From Clostridia bacterium (GTDB lineage Bacteria; Bacillota; Clostridia; Oscillospirales; Acutalibacteraceae), in NCBI GenBank assembly GCA_017432485.1, contig JAFRJB010000006.1:1-39058 (forward strand): a stretch of DNA of 39,058 nt, written 5' to 3'. The position numbers and the translations under genes are program-made. This document shows, one piece after another, positions 31,037-38,991 of the stretch. Below the pieces are notes generated by a model. The model saw nothing but the letters and a program-made list of their open reading frames with translations. It ran no database searches and was not told where the DNA came from. Positions within the stretch are counted from its first letter, which is position 1, and every line of letters begins with the position of its first letter.

Positions 31037-31801
31037 ATGAATACCAATATGAAAATTTTACTTGCCGACAATAGCGAGCAATTCGGCATTCCCTGCGCCG
31101 ATGCGCTGCACAGTTACGGGTTTGAGGTGTTGTGTGTCAAAAAAGACGGTGCAGCGCTGCCGCAACTGCTTTTGGAACAACAGCCGGATGTGCTGATTAT
31201 GGATGCCTTTATGCCGGGGTTGGATGCGATCGGAGTTCTCAAGAAACTGCAAGGGGAGAAGCAGCTCAAAAAGCCGGTTATTATTGTGGTTTCCAGCGCT
31301 GACAGCGAAAAAATCGGCGCACAAACGATTGCACAGGGAGCCGACTATTTCTTTATGAAACCTATTGATTATTCCATGCTTTCGCAGCGCATTACACAGC
31401 TTGCAGATTGGAACAATTCCCAAGCCCAACAGGCGCTCAAAAGTCGCGATTTGGAAGTGATGATTAGCGAGGTGCTGCACCAAATCGGTGTTCCGGCGCA
31501 TATCAAAGGTTACCGCTATTTGCGTTATTCGATTATGCTGTGCACCAACGACAGCTCGATGTTGGGTTCGATTACAAAGATACTCTATCCGACCGTAGCC
31601 AAGCATTTTTCCACCACGCCTTCGCGCGTGGAGCGCGCCATTCGCCACGCGATTGAAGTGGCGTGGGACAGGGGTGATGTGGATGTTCTGATGTCTTACT
31701 TCGGCTACACCATTCAATCCGACAGAGGCAAGCCGACCAACTCCGAGTTTATCGCAATGATTTCCGACAAATTGCGCTTGGAAATGAAAGCGCATAACTA
31801 A
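31037..31801 (+). CDS. spo0A: Spo0A, master response regulator of sporulation
   Basis: The product is 254 aa. The receiver domain (5-125) has acidic residues at D11, phospho-acceptor D56 (LIMDAFMPG) and K108 (FFMKPID). The C-terminal effector domain (about 140-254) has the nearly invariant [20 protein letters not shown] and [15 protein letters not shown] that contact 0A boxes, then [21 protein letters not shown] lies 9 nt before the ATG. With spoIIP and spoIVB, it shows that the host forms endospores. Phosphorelay genes are not in the window. Confidence 0.97.
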   Translation: MNTNMKILLADNSEQFGIPCADALHSYGFEVLCVKKDGAALPQLLLEQQPDVLIMDAFMPGLDAIGVLKKLQGEKQLKKPVIIVVSSADSEKIGAQTIAQGADYFFMKPIDYSMLSQRITQLADWNNSQAQQALKSRDLEVMISEVLHQIGVPAHIKGYRYLRYSIMLCTNDSSMLGSITKILYPTVAKHFSTTPSRVERAIRHAIEVAWDRGDVDVLMSYFGYTIQSDRGKPTNSEFIAMISDKLRLEMKAHN

Positions 31802-31860
31802 TAGAGGAAGATTTGTTTTTTTGCGCCCGGCACTTTGTTTAAAATACCATAATATCGACT

Positions 31861-31892
31861 AAAAAAAGGGTACATTTTGTATCCTTTTTTTG
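31861..31892 (+). terminator. spo0A terminator
   Basis: AAAAAAAGGGTACA-TTT-TGTATCCTTTTTTT. Confidence 0.9.
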
Positions 31893-31921
31893 TTGCGAAA
31901 AAAACATTATTATATTATAAT
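31893..31921 (+). promoter_or_regulatory. miaB promoter
   Basis: TTGCGA (31893-31898) right after the terminator T run, 17-nt spacer, TATAAT (31916-31921). Confidence 0.65.
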
Positions 31922-31956
31922 AAATATAATATTATTTTAAGATGGGGGATTATGCG

Positions 31957-33360
31957 ATGCGCTCTGTTTTTGTGGATCACGCGCAGCTTGAAAAGCAAAA
32001 AGAATTTGCCGCTTTAGCCGGCGAAATTCTTGCCGCGCGCTACGCGCAATCTCCCAAAGCATATGTGCATACCTACGGCTGCCAAGGCAATGTGGCAGAC
32101 AGCGAAAAAATTCAGGGTATGTTGCTGGATATCGGATACGAATTAACCGAAGATTTGAGCGAAGCGGATTTGGTGCTTTACAACACCTGTGCCATTCGCG
32201 AGCATGCCGAGCACCGCGTGTTCGGTAATGTGGGAGCACTTAAGCATTATAAGGTGCGCAAAAAAGATATGATTATTGCGTTGTGCGGCTGTATGATGCA
32301 GCAAAGCCGGGTTGCCGAGAAAATCAAAAAAAGCTACCCCTTTGTCAATTTGGTCTTCGGCACCCATGTGGTGCACCGCTTGCCGGAGTTTATTTACCGG
32401 GTGCTGGGCGGCAACAAAGTGATTTGCATCGATGAGAGTGAAGGTGTGATTGCCGAAGGCTTACCCATTCACCGCGATGGGTCGTTTAAAGCGTGGTTGC
32501 CGATTATGTACGGCTGCAATAACTTCTGCTCCTACTGCATTGTGCCCTATGTCAGAGGGCGGGAGAGAAGCCGCCGGCAAAGTGATATACTTGCCGAAGC
32601 GCAGCAAATCATTGCGGCGGGCTATAAAGAGATTACACTCTTGGGGCAAAATGTCAATTCCTACGGCAACGATTTAGAGGATGGCAGTAACTTCGCTTCT
32701 CTGTTACAAGCGCTCGATGCGCTGGAAGGCGATTTTAAAATTCGTTTTATGACTTCTCACCCGAAAGACTGCACGAAGCAACTTATTGATACCATTGCCG
32801 TATCGCGGCACATCTCGCACCACCTGCACCTGCCCTTCCAATCGGGCAACAACGATATTCTTAAAGCGATGAACCGCAAGTATACCCGTGAAAAATATCT
32901 GGAGTTGGTGGACTATGCAAAATCCAAAATCAGCGATTTGTCGCTGACTTCCGATGTCATTGTCGGCTTCCCGGGTGAAACTTACGCGCAGTTTTCAGAT
33001 ACACTTTCATTAATTAAAGAAGTAAAATTTACATCGCTTTTCACCTTTATCTTTTCCCCGCGTCACGGCACACCGGCAGAGAAGATGGATGACCCTGTTC
33101 CCGCCGAAGAAAAGGGCAAGTGGTTTAGAGAACTTTTAGATGTGCAGGCAGAGATTGCCGCCGGCAGAACCGCCGCGATGAAAGGTAAGATTTTCCGCGT
33201 GCTTGTGGAAGAGCCCGGCAAAGAAGCGGGGCACTTGTGCGGCAGAACGGATGCAAATGTGATTATCGATTTTGTCGGCGATGAGAGCTTAATCGGGCAA
33301 TATGTGGATGTAAAGGTGACAGAAAGCCTGACATGGATTGTAAAAGGTGAACTGTTATAA
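31957..33360 (+). CDS. miaB: tRNA-2-methylthio-N6-dimethylallyladenosine synthase
   Basis: Radical-SAM methylthiotransferase acting on i6A37 of tRNAs reading UNN codons. The product is 467 aa. The N-terminal UPF0004 domain starts YVHTYGCQGNVADSEKIQG (C42 first cluster ligand); the radical-SAM CxxxCxxC is CNNFCSYC (C187, C191, C194), followed by VRGRERSR; the C-terminal TRAM domain ends VDVKVTESLTWIVKGELL. I chose ATG 31957, 7 nt after GGGGGA, over the ATG at 31942, which overlaps that ribosome site. miaB-ylbF-mutS-mutL is a normal Clostridial order; miaA is often next but not seen. Confidence 0.96.
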   Translation: MRSVFVDHAQLEKQKEFAALAGEILAARYAQSPKAYVHTYGCQGNVADSEKIQGMLLDIGYELTEDLSEADLVLYNTCAIREHAEHRVFGNVGALKHYKVRKKDMIIALCGCMMQQSRVAEKIKKSYPFVNLVFGTHVVHRLPEFIYRVLGGNKVICIDESEGVIAEGLPIHRDGSFKAWLPIMYGCNNFCSYCIVPYVRGRERSRRQSDILAEAQQIIAAGYKEITLLGQNVNSYGNDLEDGSNFASLLQALDALEGDFKIRFMTSHPKDCTKQLIDTIAVSRHISHHLHLPFQSGNNDILKAMNRKYTREKYLELVDYAKSKISDLSLTSDVIVGFPGETYAQFSDTLSLIKEVKFTSLFTFIFSPRHGTPAEKMDDPVPAEEKGKWFRELLDVQAEIAAGRTAAMKGKIFRVLVEEPGKEAGHLCGRTDANVIIDFVGDESLIGQYVDVKVTESLTWIVKGELL

Positions 33361-33418
33361 TTCGGAATGCGAAATTCGGAATGAATGGTGGCGAAGCAGA
33401 GCTTCGCATAATAAATGA
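33361..33418. repeat. Short modular repeat after miaB
   Basis: TTCGGAA/TGCGAAA heptamers directly after the stop, then the GGTG-flanked hairpin GCGAAGC-AGA-GCTTCGC (33391-33407, 7-3-7) and ATAATAAATG. Confidence 0.75.
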
Positions 33419-33446
33419 ATATATTACACAAAGGAGAAATAGAAAA

Positions 33447-33857
33447 ATGGCAGATGTAATTCAATTAGCAAGAGACTTAGGCGCTGCACTGCAGGCAGAT
33501 GCGCGCTACAAGGCATTAATGGATGCAAGAAAAGTCAATGATGATGACGAAGAGCTCCAAAAGCTCATCGGCGACTTCAATCTCATTATGCTCAATGCAC
33601 AGCAGGAAGCAGAGAAAGAAGATAAAGATGAAGCCAAAATGCAGGCCTATAATGAGCAGTATATGGAAGCCTACAAAAAGATTATGGATAACGAGAATAT
33701 GCGCGCTTACCAGGCGGCGCAGTCCGAACTCGAAGCCGTGGTCAACACCGTTAACGGTATTATTGCCATGAGCCTCAACGGCGAAGACCCTGCTACCTGT
33801 GACCCGGATGCAGCAAACTGCACCCACGATTGTTCTACTTGCGGCGGTTGCCACTAA
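33447..33857 (+). CDS. YlbF/YmcA-family regulator with a cysteine-rich tail
   Basis: The product is 136 aa. Residues 1-110 are a helical Com_YlbF-type domain (MADVIQLARDLGAALQADARYKAL, YNEQYMEAYKKIMDNENMRAY, SELEAVVNTVNGIIAMSLNG). In Bacillus YlbF, YmcA and YaaT form a complex with iron-sulfur clusters that affects RNase Y, competence and sporulation. The tail (about 117-136) has six Cys and two His (CDPDAANC...CSTCGGCH), a plausible cluster or metal site. AGGAG precedes ATG 33447. It lies between miaB and mutS. Exact member of the family uncertain. Confidence 0.88.
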   Translation: MADVIQLARDLGAALQADARYKALMDARKVNDDDEELQKLIGDFNLIMLNAQQEAEKEDKDEAKMQAYNEQYMEAYKKIMDNENMRAYQAAQSELEAVVNTVNGIIAMSLNGEDPATCDPDAANCTHDCSTCGGCH

Positions 33858-33868
33858 AGAATTGCTCT

Positions 33869-34192
33869 GATAGGACATCCAAAGACTGATTTTTGTCTTT
33901 TTTCGCTACCGCGGCAGAAAACCTCCTTGAAATACACAAAGTATTTCTGCGTCACTTTTCTTTGTGATAGCAAAAAAATCCTAATAATCAGTTCTATGTC
34001 TGCCTATCAAATCAATTCTCGGTTTAAGAGGATAGGACGTTCAAAGACCGATTTTTGCCTATTTCCGCTTCTGCGGCAGAAAATCTTCTCGAAATACACA
34101 AAGTATTCCTTCGGCGATTTTCTTTGCATAAGCACAAATATCCTAAAAATCGCTTCTTTGCCCGCCTGTAAATTCAGTTCCCGTATTATTAA
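33869..34192. repeat. Two tandem copies of a 162-bp self-complementary repeat (family 2-like)
   Basis: Copy A 33869-34030, copy B 34031-34192, both starting GATAGGAC and about 70 percent alike by eye (shared GAAATACACAAAGTATT, GCGGCAGAAAA, ATCCTAA.AATC). Within each copy the left part (GATAGG...ACTGATTTTTG) is an imperfect inverse of the right part (CAAAAAAATCCTAATAATCAG...CCTATC), with a central GAAATAC/GTATTTC hairpin, so each can fold on itself. The rest of the 435-bp gap to mutS is A/T-rich with no gene. Confidence 0.75.
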
Positions 34193-34292
34193 CTGTTGTA
34201 GGAGAATATCAAAGATTTTTACCAAATCAACAATAACGCCACCTTAGTGGTAACACAAATTCAAACCATCAAACATTGCGGAGGAAGAAAAG

Positions 34293-36905
34293 TTGAGCGG
34301 ATTATCACCTATGATGCGTCAATATTTTGAAATTAAGGCGGATTATCCGGATACCATTCTCATGTTTCGCGTAGGCGATTTTTATGAGATGTTCTATGAT
34401 GATGCCAAATTGGTTTCCAAAGAGTTGGAATTGGTTCTGACCGGTAAGGATTGCGGGCAGAGCGAGCGCGCGCCGATGTGCGGCGTGCCCTTCCATGCGG
34501 CGGACAGTTATATTGCGCGCCTGGTTTCCAGAGGCTATAAGGTGGCAGTCTGCGAGCAGGCGGAAGACCCGGCGAGTGCAAAAGGCATTGTTAAGCGCGA
34601 AGTCATTCGTGTTGTCACCCCCGGTACCACTTGCGACAGTGCTATTCTCAACGAGGGCACCAACAACTACCTGTGCTGTATTTATGCCGAAGGCAGAAAA
34701 ATCGGCGTGTGTTTTTGCGATGTGTCTACCGGCACCATGCTTACCACCGAGTTTTCCAAAAATGCGGAAAATGAGCTCATTAATGAGTTGTCAAAATACC
34801 AACCCAAAGAAATTTTGCTCAACCGCCGCTGTTTGGATTATAAGAAACTCAAAGTGCTCTTGGGTGAGCGCTTAGACTGTATTGTCGATACCGTGCCGGA
34901 CGATGCGTTTGCACTCGATGTGCTCAGCAAAAAAGTGCTCTCGCATTTTCACTGCGCGCATGCCGATGAACTTGATCTCGGCGACAAGCCCTTAGCGATG
35001 CGCACTGTCGGTAAGGCGCTCGTTTATTTAGAGCAAACGCAGAAGACCGACTTAAAGGGAATTACGCACCTCGATGTATATTCCTCGGCACAATTTATGC
35101 ATTTAGACAGCGCGACCGTGCGCAACCTTGAATTGAGCGAAACTATGCGTGGTAAAGAGAATCGCGGCAGCCTTTTGTGGGTGGTGGATAAAACCAAAAC
35201 CGCAATGGGTAAGCGTATGCTGCGCGCGTGGATTGAAAAACCACTCATTCAATCGGTCGAGATTAATAAGCGCTTAAATGCTGTGGAAGAGCTTTACAGC
35301 GATATTGAAAAGCGCAGCGATTTGAGAGAGTGTCTGCATGCAGTACTTGATATCGAGCGCATTATTACGAAAATTGTCTACAAAACCGCGAGCGCCAAAG
35401 AGCTTAGAGCCTTGCAGCAGGCGGTGGAAAAATTGCCGACGATTAAGGCGCTGCTTGCCGGCTGCAACAGTGAAATTTTGAGAAACTGTGCGGTGAATAT
35501 TGATGCACTCGATGATATTTTTCAGCTTATTTTCCAATCCATTGTCAAAGAACCGCCGGCGACCATTCGCGAAGGCGGCATGATTAAAGCAGGCTTTAAT
35601 GCCGAACTCGATGCTCTGCGCGATGTGATGCAAAACGGGCAGGAGTACCTCAACCGCATTGAGGCGCAAGAGAAAGAAAAGACCGGCATTAAGTCGTTAA
35701 AGATTAACTACAACAAAGTTTACGGCTATTACTTAGAGGTCACCAATCTTTATAAAGATTTGGTGCCCGCGCACTATATCAGAAAACAGACTTTAACCAA
35801 CGCGGAGCGCTATATCACCGAAGAGCTTAAGCAGTTAGAAGATAAAATCCTGGGGGCCAAAGAGCGCTCGGTACAGTTGGAAAGCGAAATTTTCAGCCAC
35901 GTGCGCGACAGAGTGGCAGGGGAGCTTGAGCGCATTCAGCGCACGGCGTATTACCTGGCTTTGGCAGACTGCATTCAGTCATTGGCGCAGGCAGCGGCGG
36001 ACTACGGCTATGTGCGCCCCGATGTCAATGAGGGTGACAGCATTGTTATTCAAGACGGCAGGCATCCTGTTGTCGAGCGTATGATGAAAGAAGCGCCCTT
36101 TGTGCCCAACGATACTTTGCTCGATTGCCGCGATAATCGCATGCTTATTATCACCGGACCGAATATGGCGGGTAAATCTACCTTTATGCGCCAGGTTGCC
36201 GTCATTACGCTGATGGCGCAAATCGGTTCTTTCGTGCCGGCGGCTTCGGCGACTATTGGCGTGACGGATGCAATCTTTACGCGCGTGGGTGCTTCCGATG
36301 ATTTAACCGCGGGGCAGTCCACCTTTATGGTCGAGATGAGCGAAGTGGCTACCATTCTTAAAAACGCCACGAAAAAGAGCCTGATTATTTACGATGAAAT
36401 CGGCAGAGGCACCTCAACTTTTGACGGCATGAGTATCGCCCGCGCCGTGCTCGAATACACTGCAGATAAAAAGAAGCTGGGTGCAAAAACCCTCTTTGCG
36501 ACCCACTACCACGAATTAACCGCTATCGAAAACGAAGTAGAGGGAATTAAAAATTACAATATCGCCGTGAAAAAGAGAGACGGTGAAATCATCTTCCTGC
36601 GCCGCATTGTGCCCGGCGGTACCGACGATTCCTACGGCATCGATGTTGCCAAACTCGCCGGTGTGCCCAAGGATGTCATTACCAGGGCAGGAGAAGTGCT
36701 TAAAGAATTGGAAGAAGAAGGTTCCGGTGCGCGCGTAATTGTGAAAGAAGTGCCCGCTGAGAGCGATGCGCAGATGTCCTTTGCGCTGGCAGGCTCCAAT
36801 GAAATCACACAAGAGCTAAAGCAGTTGGATGTCAATACATTAACCCCGATTGAGGCGATGGAAAAGCTGTACAACCTTTCCAAGCGCGCCAAAGAGGAAT
36901 CTTAA
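34293..36905 (+). CDS. mutS: DNA mismatch repair protein MutS
   Basis: Recognises mismatches and recruits MutL. The product is 870 aa. The mismatch-recognition motif GDFYEMF has Phe30 and Glu32; connector, lever and clamp domains follow; the ATPase has Walker A GPNMAGKS (622-629), the STFMVEMSE signature and Walker B IIYDEIGRGTSTFDG (D701). The C-terminus ends in a short helix-turn-helix-like segment. The start is TTG 34293, 9 nt after GGAGG, and its predicted N-terminus MSGLSPMMRQYFEIK fits the family. mutL starts 12 nt after the stop. Confidence 0.98.
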   Translation: MSGLSPMMRQYFEIKADYPDTILMFRVGDFYEMFYDDAKLVSKELELVLTGKDCGQSERAPMCGVPFHAADSYIARLVSRGYKVAVCEQAEDPASAKGIVKREVIRVVTPGTTCDSAILNEGTNNYLCCIYAEGRKIGVCFCDVSTGTMLTTEFSKNAENELINELSKYQPKEILLNRRCLDYKKLKVLLGERLDCIVDTVPDDAFALDVLSKKVLSHFHCAHADELDLGDKPLAMRTVGKALVYLEQTQKTDLKGITHLDVYSSAQFMHLDSATVRNLELSETMRGKENRGSLLWVVDKTKTAMGKRMLRAWIEKPLIQSVEINKRLNAVEELYSDIEKRSDLRECLHAVLDIERIITKIVYKTASAKELRALQQAVEKLPTIKALLAGCNSEILRNCAVNIDALDDIFQLIFQSIVKEPPATIREGGMIKAGFNAELDALRDVMQNGQEYLNRIEAQEKEKTGIKSLKINYNKVYGYYLEVTNLYKDLVPAHYIRKQTLTNAERYITEELKQLEDKILGAKERSVQLESEIFSHVRDRVAGELERIQRTAYYLALADCIQSLAQAAADYGYVRPDVNEGDSIVIQDGRHPVVERMMKEAPFVPNDTLLDCRDNRMLIITGPNMAGKSTFMRQVAVITLMAQIGSFVPAASATIGVTDAIFTRVGASDDLTAGQSTFMVEMSEVATILKNATKKSLIIYDEIGRGTSTFDGMSIARAVLEYTADKKKLGAKTLFATHYHELTAIENEVEGIKNYNIAVKKRDGEIIFLRRIVPGGTDDSYGIDVAKLAGVPKDVITRAGEVLKELEEEGSGARVIVKEVPAESDAQMSFALAGSNEITQELKQLDVNTLTPIEAMEKLYNLSKRAKEES

Positions 36906-36917
36906 AAGGATAGATTT

Positions 36918-38873
36918 ATGAATATTCAGGTAATGCCCAAGCATATGGCTGACTTAATTGCCGCAGGCGAGGTCGTAGAGCGCCCCGCCAGCGTAATTAA
37001 GGAGCTGGCGGAAAATTCCATAGATGCAGGTGCTACCGCACTCACGATTGAAATTAAGGGCGGCGGCAGTGCTTATATGCGCGTGAGCGACAACGGCTCC
37101 GGTATTCTCAAAGAGGATTTGCCGCTGGCGTTTCGCACCCATGCGACCAGTAAAATTCGCAGCGAAGAGGATTTGGAGCATATTGCCACCTTGGGCTTTC
37201 GCGGCGAAGCGCTCGCGAGCATTTGCGCGGTCAGCCGCGTAGAAGTGCTCACCCTTGCCGAAGGGGAAACGGTCGGCTCGCTCTACCGCATCAGCGGCGG
37301 GGAAGAGCAGGCGTTTGAGAGTGCCGGCTGCCCGAAGGGCACGACTATTATTGTCAGAGATTTGTTTTATAACACCCCGGCAAGAATGAAATTTTTAAAG
37401 CGCGATGTTACCGAGGGCAACTATGTTGCCGCGGTGGTTGACCGCATTGCGCTTTCGCACCCCGAAGTGAAAATTACCTTTATAAAAGAAGGTAAGCAGG
37501 TCTATGCCACCAATGGCGACGGAGTGCTGTATAACGCGATTTATGCCGTTTTCGGCGGTCCCTTTGCCAAATCTCTGATGCCGATTTCTTATGAACTCGG
37601 CGGTGTGAAGGTTAGCGGATTTATTTCCAAACCCTTGGAATGCCGCGCCAACAGAAGTATGCAGTATTTCTTTATCAGCGGCAGGCAGGTGAAGAGTGTC
37701 ACGGCGATGAGTGCCTTGGAAAACGCCTATAAGAATTCTATTATGGTCGGTAAAGTGCCTGCCTGTGTGATGCATATTGATTTGCCCGCCGAAGCGGTCG
37801 ATGTCAATGTACACCCGGCAAAAATCGAAGTGCGCTTTGCCAATGAAAAAGCGGTGTTTGATGCGGTGTACTACGCCTGCAAAAATGCCTTGATGGAAAA
37901 AGATACACCCAAAGAAGTTACTTTCGAGAAGAAAGATTTTATTAAGAAGCAACCGCAGCCGCAGCAACAACCGCTCGCGGCAGTGCCGGCGGCGCACAGC
38001 AAACCTAAAGAAGATTTTTGGCAGCAGAAAAGTGTTGCTCAATATACAAAAGAAGCAGAAGAAACACCCCAAAAACCTGCTCCGGTGTCGGTAAAAGCCG
38101 AGCCGGAAACGGCAGACACCGCCGCACTGCAAACTGCGGCGGCAGAACCGGTAGAGTATCACCCTAAGCGGGTTAATATCGATATTGATTTTGATGAAAC
38201 ACCTGCTTCTGAGCCGCCGGTGAGCGTCGCGGAGCAAGAGATGTCGCAGGCAGCCGAGAGCGAGGTCGAAAGCGCAGCGGCTCAGCAGCCGCAAGTAGAA
38301 GCAACTGTCGAGCCGTTTGAAGTCATCGGCGAAGTGTTTAAAACCTATATCATTGTGCAGCAGGGCAACGAAGTGCTCTTTATTGATAAGCACGCTGCGC
38401 ATGAAAGAATGCTTTTTGAGCAGCTCAAAGCAGATGCTCATGCCGACCCGCAGATGCTGATGGAGCCGATGAACGTAGTGCTTTCAAAAGAAGATTACGA
38501 TGCCGTGATTACCAATGCACAGTTGCTTGAAAAAAGCGGCTTTATTGTAGAGGATTTCGGTGCGGGCACCTGCATTGTCAGAGCCTACCCGATGGTGCTT
38601 GAAAATGCAGATATTAAAGAAGTGCTTGAAGAAACTGCGGGCTATTTACGACAGCATAAAAAAGATTTTGAAAGCGAAGCGCTGGATTGGCTCTACCACA
38701 ATGTTGCCTGCCGCGCGGCAATCAAAGCGGGCAATTTCACTTCGCGCTTTGAGATGGAGCGCTTTGTGGAAAAACTGCTTTCCATGCCCGACATTCGTTA
38801 CTGCCCTCACGGCAGACCTGTGATGGTGGTCATGAGCAAATATGCGTTTGAGAAGCAGTTCGGCAGAGTGTAA
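36918..38873 (+). CDS. mutL: DNA mismatch repair protein MutL (endonuclease type)
   Basis: The product is 651 aa. N-terminal GHKL ATPase: KELAENSIDAGAT, DNGSGI (58-63), ATSKI and TLGFRGEAL. A long Ala/Gln/Pro/Glu-rich linker (about 340-465) follows. The C-terminal domain has DKHAAHER (490-497), the metal-binding DQHAxxER motif of nicking MutL proteins, plus ACRAAIKAG and CPHGRP, so it should have endonuclease activity, as expected for organisms without MutH. The linker is the least conserved part and has biased composition. AGGAT lies upstream of the ATG. Operon with mutS. Confidence 0.98.
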   Translation: MNIQVMPKHMADLIAAGEVVERPASVIKELAENSIDAGATALTIEIKGGGSAYMRVSDNGSGILKEDLPLAFRTHATSKIRSEEDLEHIATLGFRGEALASICAVSRVEVLTLAEGETVGSLYRISGGEEQAFESAGCPKGTTIIVRDLFYNTPARMKFLKRDVTEGNYVAAVVDRIALSHPEVKITFIKEGKQVYATNGDGVLYNAIYAVFGGPFAKSLMPISYELGGVKVSGFISKPLECRANRSMQYFFISGRQVKSVTAMSALENAYKNSIMVGKVPACVMHIDLPAEAVDVNVHPAKIEVRFANEKAVFDAVYYACKNALMEKDTPKEVTFEKKDFIKKQPQPQQQPLAAVPAAHSKPKEDFWQQKSVAQYTKEAEETPQKPAPVSVKAEPETADTAALQTAAAEPVEYHPKRVNIDIDFDETPASEPPVSVAEQEMSQAAESEVESAAAQQPQVEATVEPFEVIGEVFKTYIIVQQGNEVLFIDKHAAHERMLFEQLKADAHADPQMLMEPMNVVLSKEDYDAVITNAQLLEKSGFIVEDFGAGTCIVRAYPMVLENADIKEVLEETAGYLRQHKKDFESEALDWLYHNVACRAAIKAGNFTSRFEMERFVEKLLSMPDIRYCPHGRPVMVVMSKYAFEKQFGRV

Positions 38874-38876
38874 TGT

Positions 38877-38938
38877 AATGCGGAATGCGGAGTTCGGAAT
38901 TCGGAATTAAAGGTTGCATGAACCTGTATAATAAATGT
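38877..38938. repeat. Modular repeat remnant after mutL
   Basis: Heptamers ATGCGGA/GTTCGGA/ATTCGGA (38878-38908), then AAAGGTTGCATGAACCTGTA and ATAATAAATG, a decayed version of the GGTG-hairpin-ATAAATG module. Confidence 0.65.
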
Positions 38939-38941
38939 GTA

Positions 38942-38991
38942 CATTTGAAGTTCGGAATGATAGAATGAAAAAAAGGAGATGACTTCAAATG
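38942..38991 (+). promoter_or_regulatory. Inverted repeat that can hide the ribosome site and start codon
   Basis: CATTTGAAGT (38942-38951) and ACTTCAAATG (38982-38991) are perfect complements. The loop holds AAAAGGAG and the right arm ends in the ATG of the next gene. Confidence 0.6.

Noticed and set aside
37395..38441. A 348-codon open frame antisense to mutL
   Set aside because: Low-complexity Arg/Phe/His-rich translation opposite a clearly conserved gene.
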